Shown here: positions 30,089 through 39,938 of the stretch, one piece after another
Layout: each line of letters opens with the position of its first letter
How positions within the stretch are numbered: position 1 is the first letter of the stretch
NCBI RefSeq assembly: GCF_000271845.1
Contig: NZ_JH719395.1
Span: forward strand, 1,732,146 to 1,796,145
Source: Rhizobium leguminosarum bv. trifolii WSM2297
GTDB taxonomy: Bacteria; Pseudomonadota; Alphaproteobacteria; Rhizobiales; Rhizobiaceae
Direction of reading: 5' to 3'
Length of the DNA: 64,000 nucleotides
Program-made: the position numbers and the translations under genes
The notes under the pieces: model-generated
What the model saw: the letters and a program-made list of their open reading frames with translations, nothing else
Databases searched by the model: none
What the model was told of the DNA's origin: nothing

Positions 30089-30388
30089 TCAGACGGCGAT
30101 CGGCGCCTTGATGCTGGCATCGGCCTCGTAGCCGATCAGCTCGAAATCGTCGAAGGTGAAGCCGAAGATGTCCTTCACATCGGGATTGATGCGCATGAAC
30201 GGCAGCGGCTTCGGCCGGCGCGCCAGCTGCAGCTTCGCCTGTTCGAAATGGTTATGATAGAGATGCGCGTCGCCCAGCGTGTGGATAAAATCGCCAGGCT
30301 TCAGCCCAGTCACCTGAGCCACCATCATCGTCAAAAGCGCATAGGAGGCGATGTTGAAAGGTTTTCCGACATCATCACTATTTTTCAT
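30089..30388 (-). pseudogene. thyA: thyA 3' fragment (thymidylate synthase C-terminus)
   Basis: The last ~90 codons are clean ThyA sequence: [36 protein letters not shown], and the conserved end [18 protein letters not shown]. Homology stops at about 30361, where the native protein has an FLG-type stretch and here [12 protein letters not shown] appears. The catalytic cysteine and the N-terminal two thirds are missing from this location. Either thyA was disrupted by the island, or an intact copy was rebuilt at the island's other end beyond the window. The latter is more usual for islands that target conserved genes. Confidence 0.88.
30354..30372. other. Probable island/thyA junction (attachment-site candidate)
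   Basis: ThyA homology ends within this stretch, at about 30361. The DNA to the right shows no thyA signal and differs in composition. The att core probably includes CCTTTCAACATCGCC of thyA. No matching direct repeat is found in the window, so the second junction is outside it. Confidence 0.6.
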
Positions 30389-31408
30389 AAGTCAGTACCT
30401 CACGGATGCCGGATTCCAGAATCTGTTGAATGCCTAATCATCGCACGAACTGTAAGGGCCAGTCTACGATGTAGAACGTTCGCTCGAGGCACCGCTAGTC
30501 GAATGTGGGCAGCGAGGCCACATCTGGCCTTGCTGTTCCCAAGCAAACGCTACGAGAGGATGGCCCAGTCAAGGCCTTTAGAGCGAGTGCAACGAGCGTG
30601 CCTTTACGGGGACAGCCACGAGTGGCCGAACAAATATAAGCATTCGCGTCAGCGAATTCCGTTTTTGTGAGTTCGTCTCCCGCAACAGTACGCGAGATGA
30701 ATGTAAAACGGGCTGGCTTTGATTCGGATGACTAGAATGAGAAGGCCGGAAGCCGCGCATATGCGCGCCGTCGGCCCCTCTCGTTCGCGCGAACCCGAAG
30801 CAGGCTTTACCCTCGAAAGTCACGACCTTCGCCGCGGTGCCCGGAACGGGCATTAGTTTGCGAGCGCCCACTCCAATGTTCGGTCGTCGATGGAACTTGC
30901 GCCGAGTAATTTCAGCCCCGCAATAAATGTTGACATTCAGGATGACATGACATAATGCTCACCATATAAACAATTTGATCCAGCTGAAATCCTTGTGGAG
31001 TTGGGGGCGCTGTCAACTTTTACCTTTCGGGGCACAGACATCGACACTGAAAGACTCATACTTCTTATCCGAACGACGCGCGGAGCTGTTTAGTCATGGG
31101 GACTGGAATGCACTTGATCTCAAGCCTTATGGATCCTCCAGTAACCGCACCTACCTGCGTCCACCTGCAATGGACTGGACTAGAACCTTGCGAAGCGACT
31201 GTAGCGGGCGCGCCCGTCTTGACCTCCTGCGGGCTGGCTGGGCCTGCATTGAGCTCAGCGGTATTGTACAGGGGGCACTTGCACACGATGGACGGTGAGT
31301 GGATGAGTACCAACTGGCCCCTCTATATAAAACCCGACCGTGGCGTCGCGCCGAGCTACACTCGCTCGCATGGTTTGAAGCAGCAATCGGCAAAAGGCGG
31401 CCATTGAG
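30373..31408. other. Gene-poor left end of the island
   Basis: About 1 kb without a supportable gene. Small open frames on both strands lack ribosome-binding sites and family motifs. A short forward frame at about 30970-31085 reads like a protein fragment (FRGTDIDTERLILLIRTTRG) but has no start or context. The end of this stretch contains AAAGG at 31395, near the next start. Confidence 0.45.
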
Positions 31409-32089
31409 ATGTCTTCGAAGCAAGAAGATGGTCGGCAATCCACGTCGCCTCATGCCGCGAATGCGGCGCTGACATCCATTGAACAGACTGCTGGAGAGCG
31501 AGGCGTCGCACCGCCCGCGAGCGCAAGCCGCTACACAGAGAAAGAATTACTTCGGCTTGCTGTTCATGAGGTAGGCCATGCATTGGTGGCTCTCTCCGTT
31601 GGATACGCATCCAGCGCGACAATCGCGCTCTCGCGGGTTTTCGATCCTGCTGCTTGGTATCTTGGCGGAATGACGGACTTTGACTTGATAGAGGATCGCC
31701 TTCCGACCGAGACGAGTCTGCTGAACCGCATCGCGGTCGGATACGGCGGGATGGCGGCTGAAGTTGTTGTGTTCAATGATCGCTCGGTTGATTCAGGTGG
31801 CATCTTTGGAAGCGACATCGAACGGGTAACAGCAATCGCACGGCGAATGGTTGGAAGCTTTGGATTCGGAAAGACTCCGGGTTACCTCGCCGCGGTCGAT
31901 ACCCTTGGGTACAACGCGCTGCCCGAACGGCTTGAGAAGCAGGCTTTGCGAATTCTCGACGCTGAGTATCGACGCGCTCTTGAGATCCTCGGCGGAGAAC
32001 GCGATCGGATCATGTCCCTGGCCAATAATGCTGTTTCCCACAGGTCGGTAAAAATTGGTTGGCCAAATGGGCAGCCTCCGAACACCTGA
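31409..32089 (+). CDS. Stand-alone M41 (FtsH-type) zinc peptidase domain
   Basis: The 226-residue protein is an FtsH-like metallopeptidase domain without its own ATPase. The active site HEVGHALVALSVG (HExxH) is at about residues 53-65. The third zinc ligand lies in GGIFGSDIERVTAIARRMV at about residue 135, matching the FtsH pattern around its conserved Asp. No membrane segment is visible. It precedes the AAA-M41 gene, with the next frame opening inside its 3' end, so the two are probably co-translated and may form one complex. Substrates are unknown. The first ~45 residues look disordered. Confidence 0.85.
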   Translation: MSSKQEDGRQSTSPHAANAALTSIEQTAGERGVAPPASASRYTEKELLRLAVHEVGHALVALSVGYASSATIALSRVFDPAAWYLGGMTDFDLIEDRLPTETSLLNRIAVGYGGMAAEVVVFNDRSVDSGGIFGSDIERVTAIARRMVGSFGFGKTPGYLAAVDTLGYNALPERLEKQALRILDAEYRRALEILGGERDRIMSLANNAVSHRSVKIGWPNGQPPNT

Positions 32090-32165
32090 CGACCACGAGC
32101 AGAGTCATGCGCTCCTTGCTGCAGAGAAAAGCATTTGCCGAACCTCCCGAATTCGGAACGACGTT

Positions 32166-34052
32166 ATGGATATCCCCCGCAACCGTCAGGGATTCGCTCT
32201 GCCGGAATACCTTGCCTATGCGAGTATCGAACGCGCAATTCGTCCGTACGCGCGTTCAGACCGTTTCGCAGTCGCTCTTGTGCTCCCGCGCTGGGAGGAC
32301 AAGGCCATATACCTGCGAGCCGCGGCGGCACATTTGAATCCTTTGGACAACTTCCGAGTTTCTGATCGCGCCTACATTGGCGACGAAAAGCCGGAAACGT
32401 ATGACAGCATTCTTGATGACTTCGCCAACAGGCGGACAATCGTGCTGTTTAAGGATGGCGAATCTGTACCCCAAGAGGTTGCCATCGCATTCGATAGCGT
32501 CACTCATCTGGATGTGCCCTCCATCCGGATGGTCCAGGGCATTGTCAAATGGATTTATAAGCTAGAAATCGGTTCAGAAGATGCCGAACTTCTTGCGCGA
32601 AGCGATTGGCGGCACCTGAAATTGGCCGTCGTACGCGGACGTCCTATTTCGCGGGTCCTCTCGAGCCTTCGCAAGCTTCAAGCCGCGCCGCTAAGCGCAT
32701 CTGTGAAAAGGACGATCATCGACGAGACGATCTCGCTTGAACGGATGGAAGGATATGGAGAAGCAAAGAACTGGGGTCTGGACCTCGCGCGCGACGTCGG
32801 AGACTGGAGCACCGGATCGTTATCTTGGGACGATGTCGATCGCGGAATTTTGTTGTCGGGGCCACCGGGGGTGGGAAAGACCGTCTTTGCTAGAGCACTT
32901 GCACGCACCTGCAAGATGGCACTCGTCGTCGCTTCATATGCAAAATGGCAAGCGAAGGGCCACCTAGGCGATTTCCTCAAAGCGATGCAGGGGAGCTTCG
33001 GGGAGGCCCGCAAGATGACGCCATCGATTCTCTTCATCGATGAACTCGATGCCTTCGGAGACCGCAACACCGTCGACAGCGATAATGCATCCTACGACAT
33101 CAAGGCGATCAATGGCTTACTCGAGCAGCTTGATGGCCTAGAAGGTCGAGAGGGGGTCGTTGTAGTCGGAGCCTGCAACAATCCAGGTTGGATTGATCCC
33201 GCTATCACGAGGCCAGGCCGTCTTGACCGCCAAGTCCGGATTGGTCTGCCAGATGCAGACGCCCGTGCAGCGATCTTTCGCATGCATTTGCGGGAAGAGC
33301 TTTCCGCCAAGGACCACCGCGCCTTTGCCGCGGCGACCGAGGGCATGACGGGAGCGGACATCCAACAGATAGTTCGGTACGCCCGCCGGAATGCAAGGCG
33401 TGGGCGACATCCCCTAACGCCAGCCGACGTCTTTCGTCATGTTCCGCCTGCTGTCCCCGTGCCACCGGATGTCATTCGGATCAATGCAATCCACGAGATT
33501 GGCCACGCCATTGTTGGCGCGGCGCTTGGGATGTCCCTCTCGACCGTTTCTATTGCGTCCACACTGAGGCTTGATCAGACCCGACAGCATGTTGGCCAAG
33601 CTGTATTCGCACGCAATGTCTGGGCCCGCCGCACCAAAGATCACTACTTAGACATTATTGCGATGACCATGGGCGGCATCGCAGCCGAGCACGTTTTCCT
33701 GGGCTGTTGGGACGATGGCGCTTCCGGCGGCGCGGGATCCGACCTGCACGAGGCGACAAAAATCGCCATCGCGTTGGAGCGGTCATATGGCATGGGCAAA
33801 AACCTCGCCTCTTACGGGCCAGCTAGTAGTCTCGATACAAACGAGATCAGGCAGGTCGACAGTTCATTGATGGCTGAGGTCGAAGTCATCCTCCGTGATC
33901 AGTTCGATAGGGCGAAAGCAATTCTTGAGGATCGCAGGGACGCATGCCTCGAGCTAGTGGACAAACTGGTGAGACGCCAGTTGCTACCGGGCTCGGAGGT
34001 TATGGAAGCAATCTGCCAGATTTCCAGTGTACCCGAGAAACATAACGACTGA
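32166..34052 (+). CDS. Soluble AAA+ ATPase fused to M41 peptidase (FtsH-like)
   Basis: The ~628-residue protein has a unique N-terminal region (about 1-225) instead of FtsH's membrane helices. A complete AAA+ module follows: Walker A LLSGPPGVGKTVFARALA, Walker B SILFIDELDAFGDRN, sensor GACNNPGWIDPAITRPGRLD with arginine finger, and TGADIQQIVRYARR. The C-terminal M41 peptidase has NAIHEIGHAIVGAALGM (HExxH) and GGAGSDLHEATKIAIALE. The start is uncertain: ATG 32166 gives MDIPRNRQGFALPEY, while ATG 32067 and TTG 32055 open inside the upstream gene. Together with that gene it forms a cytosolic two-peptidase FtsH-like module. Confidence 0.85.
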   Translation: MDIPRNRQGFALPEYLAYASIERAIRPYARSDRFAVALVLPRWEDKAIYLRAAAAHLNPLDNFRVSDRAYIGDEKPETYDSILDDFANRRTIVLFKDGESVPQEVAIAFDSVTHLDVPSIRMVQGIVKWIYKLEIGSEDAELLARSDWRHLKLAVVRGRPISRVLSSLRKLQAAPLSASVKRTIIDETISLERMEGYGEAKNWGLDLARDVGDWSTGSLSWDDVDRGILLSGPPGVGKTVFARALARTCKMALVVASYAKWQAKGHLGDFLKAMQGSFGEARKMTPSILFIDELDAFGDRNTVDSDNASYDIKAINGLLEQLDGLEGREGVVVVGACNNPGWIDPAITRPGRLDRQVRIGLPDADARAAIFRMHLREELSAKDHRAFAAATEGMTGADIQQIVRYARRNARRGRHPLTPADVFRHVPPAVPVPPDVIRINAIHEIGHAIVGAALGMSLSTVSIASTLRLDQTRQHVGQAVFARNVWARRTKDHYLDIIAMTMGGIAAEHVFLGCWDDGASGGAGSDLHEATKIAIALERSYGMGKNLASYGPASSLDTNEIRQVDSSLMAEVEVILRDQFDRAKAILEDRRDACLELVDKLVRRQLLPGSEVMEAICQISSVPEKHND

Positions 34053-34124
34053 GCGCGATATCGCGCCGTGCGTTTCCAGATCGTAACTGATTTGCTCGAG
34101 ACTCCCCTAGCGGGAAGCGCCGGA

Positions 34125-34409
34125 TTAGGTTGTTTCCGACCTCTTCGCGAGAGCTGAATCACGGAGGTGACGGCTCACCGCCACGCCAGGCCCGCGATCG
34201 GGGTTGCCGTCAATGAATACGATTCCTTCGGCCTCAAGCGCGGCCCGAACCTTTGATATGGATTCCACGAGTATATTCTGCTCGCACTTCTCTATCCTGA
34301 CCAGAATCTGTCGGCTCACGCCAGCCAAATTTGCAAGCTCCTCTTGACTTAGGCCAAGGAGTGCCCTGCCCGCCCTGAGGGCTATCATTATCTCCGAAGT
34401 CGAATCCAT
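34125..34409 (-). CDS. XRE-family helix-turn-helix regulator
   Basis: The 94-residue protein (start 34409, MDSTSEIMIALRAG) has a Cro/CI-type helix-turn-helix at about residues 8-60 (RALLGLSQEELANLAGVSRQ, then ILVRIEKCEQNI). The short C-terminal part (EGIVFIDGNPDRGPGVAV) is typical of small single-domain regulators. It ends 72 bases from the AAA-M41 stop, convergent, and lies 437 bases from the RES gene on the other strand. Its control of the neighbours is unproven. Confidence 0.85.
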   Translation of the reverse strand: MDSTSEIMIALRAGRALLGLSQEELANLAGVSRQILVRIEKCEQNILVESISKVRAALEAEGIVFIDGNPDRGPGVAVSRHLRDSALAKRSETT

Positions 34410-34845
34410 GGATTCGAGATGCCGGCAAGCGCGCGCCGTTGTCAACAATTACGCGCAAGGATTCGTTGGCCACCGAATAACGCCTACGCAGCAGAGATCA
34501 CAGCCCGACCAATCACCGATGCGAAATCGCCCTTGGACCCCAGTCGTCGGCAATTTTGCTCATCACTCGATGAATGGATCCAAAAGCGGACCAATCGAAC
34601 AGAGTTACAGTGCAGGCAAACACCTCGGCTTTCCAAGTAGAGAAAAATGCTCCGCCGTTAAACAGACACCGAAGAAGCGTCAGCTTATGCACAGGCATTA
34701 TCTTGAAGAAGCGCTCGAACTTGCCCAGCCAAGGTAGCCACTGCACTGGGTTGAATTGCATCAACTGCCGACAGAAACGAAACGGCGCCGATGAAAAGGC
34801 GGAAACGACGGAATCTGTTGGAAGTGTAGCCGAACCTGATTATCT
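34410..34845. other. Intergenic region between divergent XRE and RES genes
   Basis: About 436 bases without a supportable gene. Small forward and reverse frames overlap each other and show no domain or start signal. Probable divergent promoter region; no palindromic operator obvious by eye. Confidence 0.45.
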
Positions 34846-36339
34846 GTGCGCACCAATCAATATGACCTGGATTCGACTATGCACGACGATCACGAAGGCA
34901 AGCTGCTCTGCACTGACTGCGTAGGAGAACCTTTTCTCAGCGCCGAAATCGCGAGAGACGGATTGGTCCTTACTTGCGACTACTGTGGCGAAGAAGGTCC
35001 GACATTCAACATCGGTGCAATTAGCGATCGGGTCGACGGTGCGTTCCAACGCCACTTCTCACGTTCTCGCATGGAGATGAACGGCTACGAGTGGGCGATG
35101 AGCAAGGATTCAGAGAGCAGTTTTGACTTCGAACCCGAAGGCGAACAAATAGTCTATGCGATCATGAACACCGCGGAAATACCTGAGTGTGCTGCTGCCG
35201 ATATACAGAGCGTACTTGAAGATCGATATAAGGATTTTGAGGCCGCCCAGATCGGTGAGACCACGGAGTACGACAGCGATCTGTACTATCATGAGATTGA
35301 GGCCGACGACCGCGAGTGGCAGGAGACGTGGTTCTCATTCGAACGTTTGTTGAAGACTGAAGCGAGATTTTTCAGCGCTCATGCCTTAAGGGTCCTGACG
35401 AGCGTCTTCGAAGGGGTCCATCTGATGAAAACGCGGAGGAATTCGCCGTTGGTCGTGAATGGCGGCCCCGGAACGCCATATGAGTTCCTGTTTCGGGCGC
35501 GAGCGTTTCAATCTTCCAGGAAGCTCGAAGCAGCACTTCTTCGACCGGATAAGGAGCTCGGCCCTCCTCCCTCCCCATTCGCGGCTTCAGGCCGTATGAA
35601 CGCACGGGGAATTTCGGTGTTCTACGGCGCCACTGACCCTGAAACGGCGGTAGCTGAAGTCAGGCCGCCAGTCGGAAGCGAGGTCGTCATCGGAAAGTTT
35701 CAGGTCGTCCGGCCACTGCGCCTCCTCGACCTCACCGCACTCGGCGGCGTCGGATCAGCTGGAAGTTACTTCGACCCTGACTACGCTAACGTTCTCAGCC
35801 GCAGGATGTTTCTACGGAGCCTTAGCAGGCGAATGGCGAGACCGGTCATGCCTGACGACCAGGAATTCGAGTACCTTCCGACACAAGCGATCGCCGATTT
35901 CCTTGCAACAGATACCGTAACTCCCCTCGATGGTATCATCTTCCCGTCGGTTCAGGTCGCGGATGGCAAACCGAATGTTGTCCTCTTCCACAAAGCGTCC
36001 CTGGTGGAAACGATCCTGATCCCGGACGGAGCCGAAACCGACGTCCATACAGCCCATGAGGACGATGAAGGTTGGTCCAGAGAGTACTCTGTGGTCTGGC
36101 GCCTGCGGCCCGAAGAAAAAAAGATGCCTAAAACTGAATCTACGGACATCTTCAGCGGGTTTTGGGATCCTCCGACCGATAGGGACAACGACATCGACTT
36201 CGGCAGTGGACGCGACGTGACGCTCCATATTACCCCAAAAGATCTCGAAGTGCGCGTGATCACAGGTGTTAGCTTCGGCACCGAAGATCACAAGGTCGAT
36301 CATCTCGTCTATACGGCCCCAGCGGATCCAGATTTTTAA
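34846..36339 (+). CDS. RES-domain protein with N-terminal zinc ribbon and HEPN/RES-N region
   Basis: The 497-residue protein begins with a paired-cysteine zinc-ribbon motif (LLCTDCVG at about 20 and LTCDYCGEE at about 41), followed by the acidic HEPN/RES N-terminal helical region (about 60-210). The RES domain at about 215-390 has the R, E and S signature residues: EFLFRARAFQSS, GATDPETAVAEVRP and PSVQVADGKPNVVL. RES domains of toxin-antitoxin pairs degrade NAD. The C-terminal 100 residues are not recognised. The nearest XRE gene is on the opposite strand, so it is not a textbook Xre-RES operon. A stress or defence NADase is inferred. Confidence 0.83.
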   Translation: MRTNQYDLDSTMHDDHEGKLLCTDCVGEPFLSAEIARDGLVLTCDYCGEEGPTFNIGAISDRVDGAFQRHFSRSRMEMNGYEWAMSKDSESSFDFEPEGEQIVYAIMNTAEIPECAAADIQSVLEDRYKDFEAAQIGETTEYDSDLYYHEIEADDREWQETWFSFERLLKTEARFFSAHALRVLTSVFEGVHLMKTRRNSPLVVNGGPGTPYEFLFRARAFQSSRKLEAALLRPDKELGPPPSPFAASGRMNARGISVFYGATDPETAVAEVRPPVGSEVVIGKFQVVRPLRLLDLTALGGVGSAGSYFDPDYANVLSRRMFLRSLSRRMARPVMPDDQEFEYLPTQAIADFLATDTVTPLDGIIFPSVQVADGKPNVVLFHKASLVETILIPDGAETDVHTAHEDDEGWSREYSVVWRLRPEEKKMPKTESTDIFSGFWDPPTDRDNDIDFGSGRDVTLHITPKDLEVRVITGVSFGTEDHKVDHLVYTAPADPDF

Positions 36340-36513
36340 AGCAGAAGATCGCTCGAATTCGTGTCTTTGCGACCGCGATCGGTAGAAATGCCAACGACCC
36401 TTTTGGGACAGGCAGAGCACGGCGCCACCTTTGCCTAACTCCGACCTTGACTGGCCGCAATCGTTCCTCGCCAAAATTGATTGGGGCTTATCGAAGGAGA
36501 ATCGGCGCGTCCG

Positions 36514-39500
36514 TCACGCGCTGCAGTGGAACGTAAACGGGATCGCCCACGTGTCCATCAGGAGCGATTGCGTGGCAGCCAATAACTCGAACTGCCCCTT
36601 CTCCCGGCGCTTCAAAGCCTCAGCTTTCGAATAGCCCGGCTGGACGACCGTCATCTCATACTGGTAGTCGAACTCGTCCCACCTGTTGAGCCAGCTGATC
36701 AGATCCTGAACGCTGCCCTTCTCGAGTCTCGACACCCCGCGACGCTGCCTGCTCTCGTCTTCGCGGTTCTTCAAGCGCTCGAGCAAGCGATCCGGACGTT
36801 CTCGCCAACGGATGGCCTTCTGCGTCTGCCCGCAGACCGCGTAGAGGTCGGCGACGCGCGCGGACGGGCTTGCCTCGCTGGAATACTTGCAGTGGAACAT
36901 ATCGACTTTCAGCGTGTCCCCGGACCTCTTGATCGCGACGACATCGGCAGTCTCGCCGGAACCATCATCGTCGAAGATCACGTCGTAGGAATGGTTCGCC
37001 AGCAGATCCTCGATAACCCGGCGCTGGATGCTGGAAGGATCCTTGGAGGCGCCCTGCGATTCCACGCGAATGTTGGTTCCAGTCCAGTCCATCGCAATAA
37101 GACGATCGGGATCGAACGCCGGAACGTGATCGTCCGGCAGCTTGAGGAGCTCGAAGTCGAGCAACATGTCGCCGTCGGCGTAGTAGATGTGCGGCGGGTC
37201 CTCCTTGAACCAGTCGACCAGAGGCTTCGTCTTCTTGCCTATCCTGACTCCTGCGTTGCCCGCCCCGCTATAGTGCGCACCAGCCTTGTCGATCGTCATG
37301 ACCAGGTCGGCAAACGACGTGTCATTGCCAACCCTGAGCACGATGTCACTGCCGGGTGCCTGGGCGGCGATACGGATGTCGCAGTCATAGATCGGGATCG
37401 ACTTCCCATCGATAACGATGTCGATCTTGTCGTCCTGGCTATGGAGCACCGCCTCCGGCCAGTTCACCGCAGTGGCGTGCTTGTCCGGCATCTGCTGCTG
37501 GCGCGTCGGCAAGACAAGGCGGCGGACGATGCCGTTCGTGGTGATCGAGGTGTCGAGCAGCTTCATGCCGACCTCCCTGCACCAATCGATCCAGCCGCTG
37601 AATCCGTGTACGGACTCGTACGACCAGATTTTGCCCTTGATCGAGCAGCCCATGGTGGACTTGCCCCGATGATTGTAGCCTTGTCCGAAGATGTTGGTCT
37701 TCATTCGACCCCGGTTTGCCGGATCGTCGAAGAGCATCGGTGCGATATCGCTTCCCATGAACTGCGAATACCGAATTGGCTTTCGCACGGCCTCGGACAG
37801 GCCGAGCTGGCTCAACATCAACCGCTTGTATCCGTCAAGCACGCGGAAGATCTGCTCGCCCCGGATTCTCTTCGGCGATGGTCCGGCGATCGTCTCGGCT
37901 AGTTTCGTGTGAAGATCGCTGAGGTTCGAGCTCGTAATAAACAGGAGCTGCCTCTCGTCATCCCAATGGCACGCGTAGAGATGGTACGCCGTGTTTACGG
38001 GCTGGCGCTGGGACGTCCATTTGAGCTTTTCCTCCTCCCGCCGAACGAAGACAGCCACTCGTTCCGCCTGATTGATCGACGGTCCATCGACGATCGTTCC
38101 GGGTGGATATGCATCGAGGATCAATGAGGGGTCCCACCGCTCGCACGACGTCTCGTAGACGACGGCGCTGAGACGCGGAGTAAGCGAGTCCAGGGGGAAG
38201 TCGGTAGGTGGCTCGTCGAAGCCCTCGAAAACCTCCTGCCGCCGCTCCTCACGCTTTGTATTGCGCGTACCAAGGCCCTCGAGGATAAAGTTCCAATCGG
38301 CGTCTTCGGCATAGAGCGCGCGGAGGCTGTCACGCATTCCGGGCGCGACGACATTGGCAATGATGGTCGCATCGCCTAGATCGGTGCGCGTCCGCGTGAA
38401 GCGGCCGACGAACTGGACTGTAATGGCCTCGCTCTTGTGCTTGTCATGGAGGGCAGCGATCTTCAGATCTGGAAGGTCGAATCCCTCGCCCAGCATGTCG
38501 ACGCAGACGACAATCTTGCTCTGTCCAGACCGTAGCCGCTTCAAGGCATCGTCTCTTGTGGTCTTCGACATCCGACTGTGAACGACCACAGGATTGAAGG
38601 CCCCGGCTCGTTGCAGATACAGGCGGTGTACATCGATTGCGATGTCAATCGTTCGGCATCTGGCCATCACGAGATGGTCGTGTCCCGCAGCCTTATCGCG
38701 AAGGAGCGTAGCCTTGACCCGGTCGATTATCCGTTCGTCCGCGTCTTCACGGTTGAGACCGTAAACCGCCTCGAAGCGGATCTTCTTGAAATAGCCTTCC
38801 GCATATGCCTTCGCCAGTGGGTAGACGTAGATGAACTTGCCGTCCACACGACGCCCGTCGGTACGATACGGGGTCGCCGTGAATTGCAGGATCAGGCTGT
38901 TGGTGAACTGCCCTTTGAACTCACGCCATGTTCTTGCTCCTATATGATGGGCTTCGTCCACGAATAAATGGCTGGTGAGTTCGGCCATCCTGATTTGAAC
39001 CGCCGGATCGGCCTGCGCGGCCGCGTCCATCGTCGTTACGATGAGGTTTGCTCTGAGGAAAATGTCATCGACTTCAGTTGGCGACTTGGGGATTGAATCC
39101 ATGACAGCGACCACAGGAAGCCGCGCGTCCGCAGCCAGGCATCCGCTATCCTTCAAGACGCCCAAACTCAGGAACTTGTCAGAAATCTGGGTGCGCAGCG
39201 CATCGCTGGGAACGACTACGAGCAAGCGCTCAGGCTGCGCTACCACGAGGAGAGCGAGCATAGTTTCAGTTTTTCCGGTGCCCGTAGGCATCACGACGGT
39301 CGCTGGCGCACTCGAGGCAGTCCAATGGCCAAGCGTCGCGTGAATGGCACCGATCTGCGGTTTCCGTAGTCCCGTTTGCGTGACAACATCGCCGACGAGC
39401 CGCTCCTCTCGAAACGTGAATGCATCTCGCCATGAGCCGCGAACCTCGCCGAGCACTGGCGCGAACTCTTCCGCAGAGAGTGCCTCGGGCTTCGTGGCGA

Positions 39501-39813
39501 GCGGGAACACCCATGAGCCCGGTTGGTCGTCGCGCCTCAATTCGCCGACGGTTTCTGCCGCCGGGTGACGGAGGACCTCGACCTCTCCCAGGTCGGCATT
39601 CGTCTTGCGTGGGATGACCGCGATCTTCCGAGTGTCATCGATCGAGCGAAGGAACACGCCCCTCAGGCGCTTATCCGAGAACTCGTTAGCCATGAAGCGC
39701 TCTCGACGCCCCTTGTACCGAAGTTGCCGCAACGTTGCCCCGTGGATTTTGCCTGCGATTTCATATTGCGCCGGAAGCGCGATTTCGAGGTCTTCTTTGA
39801 ACAGGCTGTCCAC
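36514..39813 (-). CDS. SF2 (DEAD/DEAH) helicase with C-terminal nuclease-like domain
   Basis: About 1,099 residues. The N-terminal ~150 residues are unassigned. The SF2 core has Walker A VVMPTGTGKTETMLALLVVA, Walker B SHLFVDEAHHIGARTW, motif III LQFTATPYRTDG, motif V CVDMLGEGFDLPDLKIAALH and motif VI QFVGRFTRTR. The C-terminal part (about 960-1020) has D-x20-D-x-D-x6-D..VDMFHCKYS, a pattern like PD-(D/E)XK nucleases. GTG 39813 has CGGAG behind it; TTG 39831 is the other option. It is the last gene of an operon with two unrecognised proteins and a kinase relic. The layout suggests a DNA-targeting defence or restriction system, an inference. Confidence 0.83.
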   Translation of the reverse strand: MDSLFKEDLEIALPAQYEIAGKIHGATLRQLRYKGRRERFMANEFSDKRLRGVFLRSIDDTRKIAVIPRKTNADLGEVEVLRHPAAETVGELRRDDQPGSWVFPLATKPEALSAEEFAPVLGEVRGSWRDAFTFREERLVGDVVTQTGLRKPQIGAIHATLGHWTASSAPATVVMPTGTGKTETMLALLVVAQPERLLVVVPSDALRTQISDKFLSLGVLKDSGCLAADARLPVVAVMDSIPKSPTEVDDIFLRANLIVTTMDAAAQADPAVQIRMAELTSHLFVDEAHHIGARTWREFKGQFTNSLILQFTATPYRTDGRRVDGKFIYVYPLAKAYAEGYFKKIRFEAVYGLNREDADERIIDRVKATLLRDKAAGHDHLVMARCRTIDIAIDVHRLYLQRAGAFNPVVVHSRMSKTTRDDALKRLRSGQSKIVVCVDMLGEGFDLPDLKIAALHDKHKSEAITVQFVGRFTRTRTDLGDATIIANVVAPGMRDSLRALYAEDADWNFILEGLGTRNTKREERRQEVFEGFDEPPTDFPLDSLTPRLSAVVYETSCERWDPSLILDAYPPGTIVDGPSINQAERVAVFVRREEEKLKWTSQRQPVNTAYHLYACHWDDERQLLFITSSNLSDLHTKLAETIAGPSPKRIRGEQIFRVLDGYKRLMLSQLGLSEAVRKPIRYSQFMGSDIAPMLFDDPANRGRMKTNIFGQGYNHRGKSTMGCSIKGKIWSYESVHGFSGWIDWCREVGMKLLDTSITTNGIVRRLVLPTRQQQMPDKHATAVNWPEAVLHSQDDKIDIVIDGKSIPIYDCDIRIAAQAPGSDIVLRVGNDTSFADLVMTIDKAGAHYSGAGNAGVRIGKKTKPLVDWFKEDPPHIYYADGDMLLDFELLKLPDDHVPAFDPDRLIAMDWTGTNIRVESQGASKDPSSIQRRVIEDLLANHSYDVIFDDDGSGETADVVAIKRSGDTLKVDMFHCKYSSEASPSARVADLYAVCGQTQKAIRWRERPDRLLERLKNREDESRQRRGVSRLEKGSVQDLISWLNRWDEFDYQYEMTVVQPGYSKAEALKRREKGQFELLAATQSLLMDTWAIPFTFHCSA

Positions 39814-39938
39814 GTCGTCTCCGAGCGCCAATCAAGCAATACCAGTGATGGTAGTAGGGACGTGCGAGAGCAGCAATCAATTTCATTGAAGAAACGAGGA
39901 CCTCAAGATACTTTCCACAGAGCGTTTATACAGCGGCT

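Noticed and set aside
30970..31085. Protein-like fragment at the island's left end
   Set aside because: No start, no ribosome-binding site, stops quickly and no family seen.
34125..36339. Reading XRE plus RES as a toxin-antitoxin operon
   Set aside because: The genes are on opposite strands and 437 bases apart, and the RES protein is far longer than the toxin type.
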